NCBI GenBank assembly: GCA_020632995.1
Contig: JACKEN010000013.1
Span: forward strand, 119,398 to 183,397
DNA length: 64,000 bases
Source of the DNA: Deltaproteobacteria bacterium
GTDB lineage: Bacteria > Myxococcota > Kuafuiibacteriia > Kuafuiibacteriales > Kuafuiibacteriaceae
Direction of reading: 5' to 3'
Shown: positions 27,099 through 35,859 of the stretch, piece by piece
Numbering within the stretch: the first letter of the stretch is position 1
How the letters are laid out: every line of letters begins with the position of its first letter
Position numbers and translations under genes: made by a program
The notes under the pieces: generated by a model
Told to the model about the DNA's origin: nothing
The model's database searches: none
What the model saw: the letters and a program-made list of their open reading frames with translations, nothing else

Positions 27099-29702
27099 TC
27101 AGCGTCGGCGGCGCGCCAACACCATACCGAGCGCCATCATCAGCCACAGCCCGGCCGCCCCCGGGGACCCTGCGCCGCGGCACCCGCATCCGCCGGAGGG
27201 CCCGTCGCCGGACATCCCGCCCGCGTCGACCTCGGCCCCCGCGTCGGGGGACGCCACGCCGCTGTCTGCAGGATGACCTGCGTCCGGACCGGCGTCGACC
27301 ACCACCCCGGCGTCCGGCACCGCGTCGCTCTTCGCCTGGCCCTGGACCGTCCAGACCGCGGGGCTCTCGTCGGCGTCGGTGGTGGTGAAGGAGATGGTGA
27401 AGGACCACGCCCCCTCGCTCGGGGTCTCGACGGTCAGGGCGAGCGGGGCCGAGCTCGCCGGCGCGACCTCGTCGGGGAGCAGGGTGGTGACGGACGGGTT
27501 GCAGTTGGTGGCGTCCATGACGTGCGCGACCCCGAGGCCCAGCACCGCGCCGCCTTCGTTTCGCACCGTGTAGCCGAGGGACAGGCCGGTGAGGGGGGTG
27601 TCGCCCACGTCGTCGACCCCGCCCACGCTGATCGTCTGGCCGTCCCGCACCACCACCAGCTCGGGCTCGGCGGTGAGGTAGGTGGTGGCGGGCTCCGCCA
27701 GGCGCCAGTCGATGCCCGACGCCGACAGGTAGGGCGGGCCGGTGTAGGCCTCGTCGGTGAGGAGCACCGCCCCCGCGAAGGGCGCAAGCTGGACTGCGGC
27801 GCCCGCCGCGCTCCCGTCGGTGAGGCGCCAGGTGCCGGCGGGCACCGGCACCGAGGCGGTGGCCTCGGTGTCGTTGAAGAGGACGAGCGCGGCCTGGGCC
27901 TGCAGGAGCCGGGTGTCGGTCGCGTCGGCCCACGACGCCGCGCTGGCCCAGGCGGCGACGTCGTCGAACTCGGTGCCGCTGCCCCGGGCCATGTGGGCGT
28001 CGCTGGGGGAGGTCACGAAGGTGGTGGCGCGCATGGTGCCGTAGCTGAGGGTGCTCTCGTACTCGACCCCCACCGGCGCAGGGGCGGCGTAGGGCGGCAG
28101 CCACCAGTGCGAGAGGTTCTCGGGCCGCTCGAGGCGGCCGCCGGTGCCGGCGAGGGTGACGAAGGTGTTGTTGGTGATGGTGTGGCCCTGCTCTTCACCG
28201 TCGTTGCCGCTGAGGTCGAGGCCGGAGCGGCGATCGCCCACGCTGATGTTCCCGTCCACCGTGCAGTTGTAGTTGTTCGGCAGGAAGATCCCGCGCCCGT
28301 TGCTGCCGAAGATGGTGTTCCCCACGATCTGGGTGTCGCGGTACGCGCCGAGGAACTCGGGCCAGATGCCGTGCCCGAGCGGCCACCACGGGTGCGAGGT
28401 CTCGAGGTCGCCGAGGGTGTCGAGGATGATGTTCTCGCGGATGTCGGACGCGTTGCAGTTCGTGTAGACCGCGCCGCCGTCGTTGAGGGTGCCCATCGTT
28501 CGCACGAAGACGTTCCGGTACACCCGCTGGCCGGCGCTCCCGAGGATGACGCCCGCGTAGCCGGTGTCCACCACCCGGTTCAGCGTGAACTCCACCCCGG
28601 CGGCGCGGGCGATGATGACCCCCGCCGCGTGCCAGGAGCCGCTCCCGCCGTAGCCGCGCTCGACCCCGATCCGGAGGAAGAGGTTCCGCTCGATGCGGGA
28701 GCCGGGCGTGCCCGCGTCGTTCGCGGCGCCGGTGATCGCGACGTTGCGGACGTCGCGGAAGATCGAGCGGGTCACGACGAATGGCTGGGCGTCGTAGGTG
28801 AAGCGGACGCCGTCGGTCTCGAGCTCGCTGAACTCACAACCGTCGATCGTGGTGGGGCGGTTGATCTCCACCGCCCCGCCCACGTAGCGGGTGAAGTGGA
28901 GGTCGCGCAGGGTGGCGTTCCGGCTCCGGATGCCGGGGTCGCTGGTGGTGACCACGTCCACCCGCATCGTGCCCGGATCCGCGCCGGCGGGCGGGTAGAG
29001 GTACAGGGTGCCCGCCTCCCAGTGCCACTCGCCGGGGGCGTCGAGCTCGTCGAGGTCGCCATCGATGAAGTAGCCGGAGCCCGGGTCGCTGAAGGGGTCG
29101 TTGAAGCGCCCGTCCGGGCCGAGGTGCAGGGTGGTGGGGTCGGAGTGGTCGGTGATCGGGCGGGTCTCCCACCACCAGCTCCAGCGGCGCCAGCGCACCT
29201 GCGCGCCGGTCCAGCGCCCCGCCGCCACCCCCGGGCGATCGGCGAGCTCGGCGTCCACGATGGTGTCGGGGTCGTCGTCGTTGTCGATGCGCAGGAAGCC
29301 GGTGTTGGGGTAGCGGGCGCGCCGGACGAAGCGGCCGTCGACGTAGACCGCCAGGACCTCCTCCGTCACCGGCCCGGTGCGCACGTTGGCGTTCATGCCC
29401 CAGGTGTCGGGCAGGCTGACCTGCGTGCTCGCGGTGAGGATGGGGGCGGGGCCGGCGCCGTAGGCGGCCAGCTCCATGCCGCTCACCGTGAGCCCCACCA
29501 CCGGATACTCGCCGCCCCGCTGGAGATGGATCGTGTCGCCCGCGCTGGCGCGCGACACCGCGTGCTCGACCGTGGCAAGCGGGCTTGCCTCCGACCCCGC
29601 CCCGCCGTTCACCCCGCCGGGGGCCACGTACCAGTCCGCCGCCCACGCCGAGGTCGGCGCGCCGACCGCCGCGCCCAGGAGCCAGATCGCCCAACCACGC
29701 AT
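27099..29702 (-). CDS. Secreted right-handed beta-helix protein with MYXO-CTERM tail
   Basis: 867 aa from the ATG at 29700-29702, chosen because it gives a clean signal peptide (WAIWLLGAAVGAPTSAWA). The core (about residues 20-520) has parallel beta-helix features: a start resembling DUF1565 domains (DWYVAPGG, SPLATVEHAVSRASAGDTI) and many N-x-[IV/TF]-type rungs such as IVGNTIFGSNGRGIFLPNN. A beta-sandwich region follows. The end has the MYXO-CTERM layout: a Gly/Cys motif (GGCGCRG), a hydrophobic helix (LWLMMALGMVLA) and an RRRR tail. Such tails are processed by myxosortase and anchor or export proteins. Possible polysaccharide-binding or lyase fold, but no catalytic signature identified. Confidence 0.88.
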   Translation of the reverse strand: MRGWAIWLLGAAVGAPTSAWAADWYVAPGGVNGGAGSEASPLATVEHAVSRASAGDTIHLQRGGEYPVVGLTVSGMELAAYGAGPAPILTASTQVSLPDTWGMNANVRTGPVTEEVLAVYVDGRFVRRARYPNTGFLRIDNDDDPDTIVDAELADRPGVAAGRWTGAQVRWRRWSWWWETRPITDHSDPTTLHLGPDGRFNDPFSDPGSGYFIDGDLDELDAPGEWHWEAGTLYLYPPAGADPGTMRVDVVTTSDPGIRSRNATLRDLHFTRYVGGAVEINRPTTIDGCEFSELETDGVRFTYDAQPFVVTRSIFRDVRNVAITGAANDAGTPGSRIERNLFLRIGVERGYGGSGSWHAAGVIIARAAGVEFTLNRVVDTGYAGVILGSAGQRVYRNVFVRTMGTLNDGGAVYTNCNASDIRENIILDTLGDLETSHPWWPLGHGIWPEFLGAYRDTQIVGNTIFGSNGRGIFLPNNYNCTVDGNISVGDRRSGLDLSGNDGEEQGHTITNNTFVTLAGTGGRLERPENLSHWWLPPYAAPAPVGVEYESTLSYGTMRATTFVTSPSDAHMARGSGTEFDDVAAWASAASWADATDTRLLQAQAALVLFNDTEATASVPVPAGTWRLTDGSAAGAAVQLAPFAGAVLLTDEAYTGPPYLSASGIDWRLAEPATTYLTAEPELVVVRDGQTISVGGVDDVGDTPLTGLSLGYTVRNEGGAVLGLGVAHVMDATNCNPSVTTLLPDEVAPASSAPLALTVETPSEGAWSFTISFTTTDADESPAVWTVQGQAKSDAVPDAGVVVDAGPDAGHPADSGVASPDAGAEVDAGGMSGDGPSGGCGCRGAGSPGAAGLWLMMALGMVLARRRR

Positions 29703-29820
29703 GTGGTGGACGCTATCACCCCCCGGGCCTCGTCGCCTCGTATCCGTACGGCACCACCCACCGCCCCGTGGTGACAGGAATGTCACCGTGAACCACGGAT
29801 CCCCACCTTCCGAGGGGCAT

Positions 29821-29849
29821 TTGCCGGGTGGCCTGCCCTTTGCTTTGAT
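29821..29849 (+). promoter_or_regulatory. Possible sigma-70-type promoter for the propeller-lipoprotein operon
   Basis: TTGCCG (29821-29826) and TTTGAT (29844-29849) are separated by 17 bases and match the -35 and -10 consensus at four of six positions each. The ATG lies 8 bp after the -10, which would make a nearly leaderless message. It sits in the 155-bp divergent gap between two genes. Weak evidence. Confidence 0.3.
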
Positions 29850-29857
29850 GGGGGGCC

Positions 29858-31489
29858 ATGCGGATACGACGAGGAAGCGGCGCGGCGCTCGGGCTCCTCC
29901 TGGCCGGCACCCTGGGCGGCTGCGCGGGGGGGGACTCGGCGAACCAGCCGGTCCCGGACGATGGGCTGTCGGGGTGCGCCCTGGACACCGACTGCCCCAC
30001 CGGCCTGATCTGTCAGGCCGCGGCGTGCGTGAACCCGGACGACCTCCTACCCCCGGACGTCGAGGCGAGCGGCCACGTGGCGCGGCCCCAGGCCTCGGCC
30101 GGGCGCCTGTTCACCCTCGCGCCCGACAGCGACGCCCTGCTGGTGATGGATCCGGCCACCCTCGACATCCAGACCGTGCCGGTGGCCAGCGGCCCGGCCA
30201 GCTTCGCGGTGCTGCCCGGTCAAGCCGCGGCGGTGGTGCTGAGCCCCGCCGCCCGCGCCCTGACCCGGGTCACCCTCGCGCCCGTCGCCGCGGTGTCGGT
30301 GACCCGCCTGGCCCGGCGTTATGCGCAGGTCGTGACCTCACCGGACGGGCGCTGGGCCCTGTTGTGGAACCCGGCGAGCACGGATCCCGACGCCGAGGAC
30401 GACGGGGTGGTGGCGGTGGTCGACCTCGAGGCCGACGGCGCCCCGGCGTACGAGGCCGCGGCGGGGTTCCGGCTCACCGACGTACACTTCGTGACCGAGG
30501 CCGGGGTGGCCACCCGGGTGGCGGTGGTGGGGAAGGGCAGCGTGACCCACATGGCGCTGTCGCGCCTGGCCGAGGACGGCTACCGGCCGCAACGCATCCT
30601 GCTCCCGCCCGCCTTCGCCGAGGTGATCGGGCGCGAGGTGGTGGCCCAGCCCGGCGCGCCGGTGCTCCTGATGCGGAGCCTGGGTGAGGCCGCCCTCGCG
30701 GTGGTGGACGTGGTGTCCAGCACCGTGGCCGCGCTCCCGCTCCCGGCCCGGGCGACCGACCTGGACCTGTCTCCCACCGGTGACTTCGCGGTCGCGGCCC
30801 TGCGCGGCGCAGGTCAGGTTGCGGTGCTCCCGATCCCCGAGATCCTCTCCTCCACCGCCGCGATGCGCCTGTTCCCAGTGAGCGCCCTGAGCCCCGGCCA
30901 GGTCGAGGTGGCGGCCGATGGCGCGCACGCCGCGGTGTTCACCACCGCCGATGACGACGAGGTGATGGGCTGGCTCGATCTCACGCAGGGCGACTTGCAG
31001 GTGGTGGCCCTCGAGAAGGCGGTGGCCGCGGTCGCGATCGGCCCCGACTCGAGCTCGGCCCTGGTGGTGCACCGGCCGGTGACCTCCTCGGTCGCCGATG
31101 ACTACGAGCGCATGGTGGACGCGGACGAGGGGTACTCGCTCGTCGATCTGGGGAGCGGGTTCGTGCAGCTCGCGCGGACCCACGGCGCCCCGCCCCAGGA
31201 GGTGGTGTTCGGTGCCTCGGGCCGATACGCGGCGGTCACGGTGCGGGACGACGACGCGGGTCGCCACCGGGTGGAGGCGGCGGACTTCATGACGATGGTG
31301 GTGCGGAGCCACGACCTGGCCTCGACCCCGCGCTACGCGGGGGCGTTGCCCGACGCGGACGCGGTCTGGATCATCCAGGAGCACCCGGCGGGGCGGATCA
31401 GCGTCCTCGATCCGGCCGGGGATCAGCTTCGGACCTTGACGGGCTTCCAGCTGAACGCGGAGATCGTAGCGACGGGAGGGGGCGAGTGA
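29858..31489 (+). CDS. Lipoprotein with propeller-like repeats (first of a pair)
   Basis: 543 aa. Lipoprotein signal peptide ending GTLGGC (Cys 22), a small Cys-rich module CALDTDCPTGLICQ, then beta-rich repeats with sequences such as LFTLAPDSDALLVMDP, VTSPDGRWALLWNP and LSPTGDFAVAAL. The recurring [ST]-P-[DT]-G-[RD] turns are typical of WD40/YVTN-like propeller blades. No catalytic motif. First gene of a tight three-gene unit; its stop overlaps the next start as TGATG. Likely a surface lipoprotein acting with its paralogue and the downstream barrel. Function unknown. Confidence 0.8.
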   Translation: MRIRRGSGAALGLLLAGTLGGCAGGDSANQPVPDDGLSGCALDTDCPTGLICQAAACVNPDDLLPPDVEASGHVARPQASAGRLFTLAPDSDALLVMDPATLDIQTVPVASGPASFAVLPGQAAAVVLSPAARALTRVTLAPVAAVSVTRLARRYAQVVTSPDGRWALLWNPASTDPDAEDDGVVAVVDLEADGAPAYEAAAGFRLTDVHFVTEAGVATRVAVVGKGSVTHMALSRLAEDGYRPQRILLPPAFAEVIGREVVAQPGAPVLLMRSLGEAALAVVDVVSSTVAALPLPARATDLDLSPTGDFAVAALRGAGQVAVLPIPEILSSTAAMRLFPVSALSPGQVEVAADGAHAAVFTTADDDEVMGWLDLTQGDLQVVALEKAVAAVAIGPDSSSALVVHRPVTSSVADDYERMVDADEGYSLVDLGSGFVQLARTHGAPPQEVVFGASGRYAAVTVRDDDAGRHRVEAADFMTMVVRSHDLASTPRYAGALPDADAVWIIQEHPAGRISVLDPAGDQLRTLTGFQLNAEIVATGGGE

Positions 31490-33054
31490 TGCGGTTCGGA
31501 CAGCTCATCTTCACCACGGGGGCGGCCCTGGCCTTGTTCGGCTGCCCGGGGCGGGCCGGCCTGTACAGCGAGAGCTTCGAGGTGTTCGGGCCGCTCGAGG
31601 CCTCGGGGCGCCTGGTGTGGTCGGTCGCCCCGGCCCACACCCTGGTAGCGCTGGACCCCGCCTCCGAGGGCCCGGTCGCCGCGACGGCGCTGCCCTTCGA
31701 GCCTCGCGCCCTCACCTCGGGCGCGGGCCGCGTCCTCGCGATGGGGGAGGCGGCGGGCGGGCCGAGGCTGGCCACGCTGGATCCGAGCGCGGGCGACCTG
31801 GTGCAGGTCGACCTGCCGGCCCTCTACGACCGGATCCTGCCCTCGCCCGACGGCGCCTACGCGGTGCTCCTCTTCGATCCGCGGATCGACCCCGCCGCTG
31901 GTGACCCCGTGGTCCGCAACGCGAACGACGTGACGGTGGTCGACCTCGCCGCGGGTATCGCAACCCGAGTTGCGTTGGACACCGAGTCGTACGCCCCCCG
32001 GGGCGTGGTCTTCAGCCCGACGGGCGGGCGGGCCGCGGTGGTCCTCGACGCCGGGGTGGTGGTGCTGGATCTCGAGAAGCCAAGCCGCCGGGTCTCGGTG
32101 CCGCTGGTGTTGGACGGCGGCGGGCGCCTCACTCCCGAGGAGGTGCTCTTCGCCGCCGACGGCGGCCACCTCTTCGTGCGCTCCACCGGCACCACCGACG
32201 TGATCAGCCTGAAGCTCGAGGACGACGGCGACGCCCTCGCCGCGAGCCTGAACTTCCTCTTCCTCCCCGGCGCCACCAGCCTCGCCGACCTCGCCCTCGT
32301 CGACGGTGACGCAGGCCAGGTTGCGGCCCTCTTCCAGGGGCAGCCAGGGGTCAGCTTCGCGGCGATCCTCGACGCGGACGGGGACCAGGGCAAGACCCGC
32401 GCGATCGAGATCGAGGCCACGCTATGGCACATCGTGGGGCTCGGCGACGGCCTCTACCTGCTCCACGCGGCGGGCACGCTCCTGACCAGCGGGGCCGCGG
32501 TGGTCGGCTGGGAGCCGGCGACGGATCGGGTGGACGTGGATCAGCTGGCCGGCGCGGCGACCAGCCAGCCCACGGTGGGCGGCAACGTGGCCTTCTTCCG
32601 CAACCAGACCGGCGATAGCGGCTCCGCGGCGATGACCGCGGTCTCGGTGGTGCGCGAGGCGACCCGCCTGCGAGTTAAGCAGCGGCCCCTGGTGCTCTCG
32701 GGCACCCTGCGGGACAGGGTGGCGGATCCGGACGGCGGCCGGGTGCTCCTGGCCGTCGACGTGGATCGCGCGGGGAGTGGCGCCGCCCCTGACTACGACG
32801 ATCCGGACGACGATCCGCGGGGCACGACCGGCGCCCTGGTGGTGCTGGCGGCGGAGTCGCTGGCGGTGGAGGGTGTGGTGCTCGACGACCCGATCCGCCA
32901 GGTCGGCGTGGTGGGCGCGTACTACTACGCGGTGCACCCCGATGTGTTCGGCGACGTCACCTTCGTCCCCCGCGCATCGCTTGTGCGCGACAGCGCGCGG
33001 CGGCGCGACGGGTTCCTGCTGAGCGGCCTGTTGGACGCGGCGGGGGAGGACTAG
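31489..33054 (+). CDS. Lipoprotein with propeller-like repeats (second of a pair)
   Basis: 521 aa from the ATG overlapping the upstream stop (GTG 31486 is possible). Lipobox ALALFGC (Cys 19). Like the upstream protein it has beta repeats with propeller turns (LPSPDGAYAVLLFDP, FSPTGGRAAVVLDAG, LFAADGGHLFVRS) and acidic, Asp-rich insertions (DYDDPDDDP). The two lipoproteins are similar in design but not in exact sequence, suggesting an old duplication. Three bases separate its stop from the next gene. Function unknown. Confidence 0.8.
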   Translation: MRFGQLIFTTGAALALFGCPGRAGLYSESFEVFGPLEASGRLVWSVAPAHTLVALDPASEGPVAATALPFEPRALTSGAGRVLAMGEAAGGPRLATLDPSAGDLVQVDLPALYDRILPSPDGAYAVLLFDPRIDPAAGDPVVRNANDVTVVDLAAGIATRVALDTESYAPRGVVFSPTGGRAAVVLDAGVVVLDLEKPSRRVSVPLVLDGGGRLTPEEVLFAADGGHLFVRSTGTTDVISLKLEDDGDALAASLNFLFLPGATSLADLALVDGDAGQVAALFQGQPGVSFAAILDADGDQGKTRAIEIEATLWHIVGLGDGLYLLHAAGTLLTSGAAVVGWEPATDRVDVDQLAGAATSQPTVGGNVAFFRNQTGDSGSAAMTAVSVVREATRLRVKQRPLVLSGTLRDRVADPDGGRVLLAVDVDRAGSGAAPDYDDPDDDPRGTTGALVVLAAESLAVEGVVLDDPIRQVGVVGAYYYAVHPDVFGDVTFVPRASLVRDSARRRDGFLLSGLLDAAGED

Positions 33055-33057
33055 GCC

Positions 33058-34005
33058 ATGCGGATCACGAAGCGAGCCCTCGTGTGGGGCGCCCTGCTGC
33101 TCTCGTCCGCGGTCGCCGGCCCCGCCGCGGCCCAGGTGCGCACCGCCAGCACGGCGAAGAGCGGCGCGGTGGTGGAGTCGGCGACCGACGATCCCTTCGG
33201 TGAGGTGTTCGACGCCGCGCCGCCCGCCGCCGCCCAGCCCACCGACCCGGCGGAGATGGAGGCGATGGAGCGGGACATGAGCGACATGGCCAAGAAGGCC
33301 GCGCCCGCCTCGGCGCCACCGCCCGCGCCGCCCGCGCCGTCGTTGGTCGCGCAGCCCGACGCCGTCGACGCCGCCGGCCTCTTCCTCGGGCCGTACCTGC
33401 GGCTCAGCGGGCTGGTGGTGAAGGACCCGGGCTTCGGCCTGGTCGCCCACTTCGGCGCGCTCGTGCGCATCGAGGGCGGCATCGAGGTCGCGCCCTTCGC
33501 GGGGAACCGCGGCCTGTCGTTCGAGGCGGGGCTCGGGGCGGGCTTTCAGGCCGCGACCTCCTTCGAGACGGTGGAGAGCCAGCTCGGCGTGACCTCGCTC
33601 CAGGTGGCGGCTCTGTACCGAGTGCCGGTCTTCACCTACCTCGCCGGCTACGCGAAGGTCGGCGGCGCGGTGAACTTCGCCCACCTGCGCTTCGCCAAGG
33701 GCGTGTTCGAGAAGGAGGTCGACCAGGTGAAGGTCGCGCCCTCGGGCTCGCTCGTGGGCGGCCTCGAGCTGACCATCCCGGTGGGCTACACGCCGATGGG
33801 CGGCGGCGGGAAGAAGGCCAACAACTGGCTCGGGTTCTTCCTGGAGGTCGGCTACGAGCTCTACGGCAACCTGGACTTCGACCACGTGCGTCGCGACGTC
33901 GACGAGGACACAGACCCTGCGCGGATCCCCGTCCTCGCGCAGGAGCTGGGCGACCTCGACCTGAGCGGGGTGACCTGGCGGCTGGGGGGCTCGTTCCGAT
34001 TCTGA
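33058..34005 (+). CDS. Outer-membrane beta-barrel protein of the lipoprotein operon
   Basis: 315 aa. Signal peptide RALVWGALLLSSAVAGPAAA-Q, then an Ala/Pro-rich periplasmic segment with a short amphipathic helix, then an eight- to ten-strand barrel: FGLVAHFGALVRIEGGIEV, LSFEAGLGAGFQAATSF, a long C-terminal strand and a terminal Phe (GGSFRF), the usual signal for BAM insertion. Third gene of a unit with two propeller lipoproteins, so the barrel could display or receive them. A sigma-54 activator begins 40 bp downstream on the same strand. Confidence 0.78.
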   Translation: MRITKRALVWGALLLSSAVAGPAAAQVRTASTAKSGAVVESATDDPFGEVFDAAPPAAAQPTDPAEMEAMERDMSDMAKKAAPASAPPPAPPAPSLVAQPDAVDAAGLFLGPYLRLSGLVVKDPGFGLVAHFGALVRIEGGIEVAPFAGNRGLSFEAGLGAGFQAATSFETVESQLGVTSLQVAALYRVPVFTYLAGYAKVGGAVNFAHLRFAKGVFEKEVDQVKVAPSGSLVGGLELTIPVGYTPMGGGGKKANNWLGFFLEVGYELYGNLDFDHVRRDVDEDTDPARIPVLAQELGDLDLSGVTWRLGGSFRF

Positions 34006-34045
34006 GGTAGCGCTCCACGCCGGACCGTGGATAGAGTCGCCGCTG

Positions 34046-35797
34046 ATGGCGAGCCCCGTCCCCGAAGGTCAGGACCTCAGCGGCCTGGCCTCTGCGCTGC
34101 GCGGCGCCGAGGACTTCGAGCGCGCGGGGGTGGTGGGGTTGGGGCACCTCATCGAGGTCGCCGACGCCGCCCTCCAGGCGAGCCGCTTCACCGGCGGGCG
34201 CATGCTCCGCGCCACCCTGCACCTGCGGCCCAAGGACGGCTACGCCGGCCTCTTCGTGCTCGAGCGAGGCGCCGACGCCCTGACCCACCCGGGCGAGGTG
34301 CAAGCGATCTTGCCGTCAGCCACCGTGTGGCGCTGGATCGAGGCCGGCCGGGTGCCGGTGGCGGTCGACGTCGAGATGGGGCTCATCACCCCACGCTCGG
34401 CCGAGCCCCAGGTGGTGAACTTCAGCCACGGCGCGGCCGAGGACGAGGCGATGTCCGACGGCAGCCGCCTGCGCCTGTTGCAGCACGGCGCGACCCACAT
34501 CTACGTGCTCCCGCTCCTGGTGCCGGGGGGGCTGGCGGGGATGATCTCGCTCGAGGCGGAGTGCCCGGCCGCGATGGGCACCGAGTTCATCTGGGGCGCG
34601 TGCGAGATCAGCCTCGAGGCCGCGGCGTGGCTGGCCGGGCCGTACCTCGCGGGCCTGCCCCTCCGAGTGACCGCCGAGGGCTTCGCCCGCGACGCGCTCC
34701 TGCCGGTGGTGGGCCCGACCATGGCCCCGGTGGTGAACGTCTTCAAGGCGTTCGCGGCCGAGGAAGAGACCCTCCTCATGCGAGGCGAGACCGGGTCGGG
34801 CAAGTCCCGCCTCGCCCGTTGGTGCCACAGCCAGAGCCCGCGCAAGGCCGGGCCCTTCGAGATCCTCGACCTGCACACCGTGCCCGAGGAGACCCAGATG
34901 GGCGAGCTGTTCGGGTGGCGCAAGGGCGCCTTCACCGGGGCGGTGCAGGACCACGCAGGCTACGTCGCGCGTGCCGACGGCGGGACCCTCTTCATCGACG
35001 AGGTCGACAAGCTCTCCCTCAAGGCGCAGGCGGCCTTGCTGTTTCTGCTGGAGGAGCGGCGCTACCGCGTGCTCGGGGATCAGGGCGAGCCCCGGCGGGC
35101 CAACGTGCGCTTCATGGTGGGCACCAACGCGGATCTCAAGGCGGCGGTGGCGGAGGGGCGCTTCCGCGAGGACCTCTACTACCGGATCAACGTCCTCCCC
35201 CTCGCCCTGCCGCCGCTGCGCGAGCGCCTCGACGAGGTGGCGGACTGGGCCCTGTTCATGCTCGAGCGGCGGCACCGCGAGCGGGGCGGCGTGGGGCCGA
35301 TCTCGATGTCGAAGGAGGCGCAGGCTGCCTTGCTCCTCCGCACCTGGCCGGGCAACCTGCGCCAGCTCGACAACATGATGCGCCGGGCCTACACCCTGGC
35401 CAGCCTGGAGCGGCGCGGGGAGGGCGTCCGGGTGGAGGCCCGCCACCTCGACATGGCGGAGGGCCTCGAGGGCGGGGCGCGGGATCGCCCGCGCACCCCG
35501 CTGTCGGTGCTGCGCGAGGCGGCCACCCAGCTGGTGACCACCCTGATGAGCGCCGATCCGCCCCTCGACCTGACGCAGGTGGACCTGCCGGGCGCCCTGC
35601 ACGGGGCGGTGCTGGCCGAGGCGGTGCGCCTGACCGGCGATCGCGAGGCCGCCTTCCGGCTCCTCGGGCGTGAGGAGCTGGTCAAGAACCGCAATCATCA
35701 CAAGGCATTACGTCGAGACTGGGGGCGCCTGGCGGCCCTCGCGGCGGTCCTGGGGGAGGACCTCCCCGAGGGGCCGGACGGACCCCTGGACGCCTGA
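34046..35797 (+). CDS. Sigma-54-dependent transcriptional activator
   Basis: 583 aa. The N-terminal 230 residues are an uncharacterised sensory domain (GAF-like length, no clear ligand motif). The AAA+ core is complete: Walker A GETGSGKSRLARW (about 250-262), sigma-54 loop KGAFTGA (about 294-300), Walker B GGTLFIDEVDKL, and sensor and arginine-finger region FREDLYYRINVLPLALPPLR. RTWPGNLRQLDNMMRRA follows. The C-terminal helices contain a Fis-like helix-turn-helix candidate. It does not start with a receiver domain, so it may sense a small molecule. It lies just after an envelope operon and just before a kinase gene; these are candidate targets, but I could not confirm a -24/-12 promoter near either. 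Confidence 0.92.
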   Translation: MASPVPEGQDLSGLASALRGAEDFERAGVVGLGHLIEVADAALQASRFTGGRMLRATLHLRPKDGYAGLFVLERGADALTHPGEVQAILPSATVWRWIEAGRVPVAVDVEMGLITPRSAEPQVVNFSHGAAEDEAMSDGSRLRLLQHGATHIYVLPLLVPGGLAGMISLEAECPAAMGTEFIWGACEISLEAAAWLAGPYLAGLPLRVTAEGFARDALLPVVGPTMAPVVNVFKAFAAEEETLLMRGETGSGKSRLARWCHSQSPRKAGPFEILDLHTVPEETQMGELFGWRKGAFTGAVQDHAGYVARADGGTLFIDEVDKLSLKAQAALLFLLEERRYRVLGDQGEPRRANVRFMVGTNADLKAAVAEGRFREDLYYRINVLPLALPPLRERLDEVADWALFMLERRHRERGGVGPISMSKEAQAALLLRTWPGNLRQLDNMMRRAYTLASLERRGEGVRVEARHLDMAEGLEGGARDRPRTPLSVLREAATQLVTTLMSADPPLDLTQVDLPGALHGAVLAEAVRLTGDREAAFRLLGREELVKNRNHHKALRRDWGRLAALAAVLGEDLPEGPDGPLDA

Positions 35798-35859
35798 CTC
35801 CCGCCGGGTGACGATCCGCACGCGACTCTGAACAGCGGCCCGGGTTTGGGGCTGCTAGG

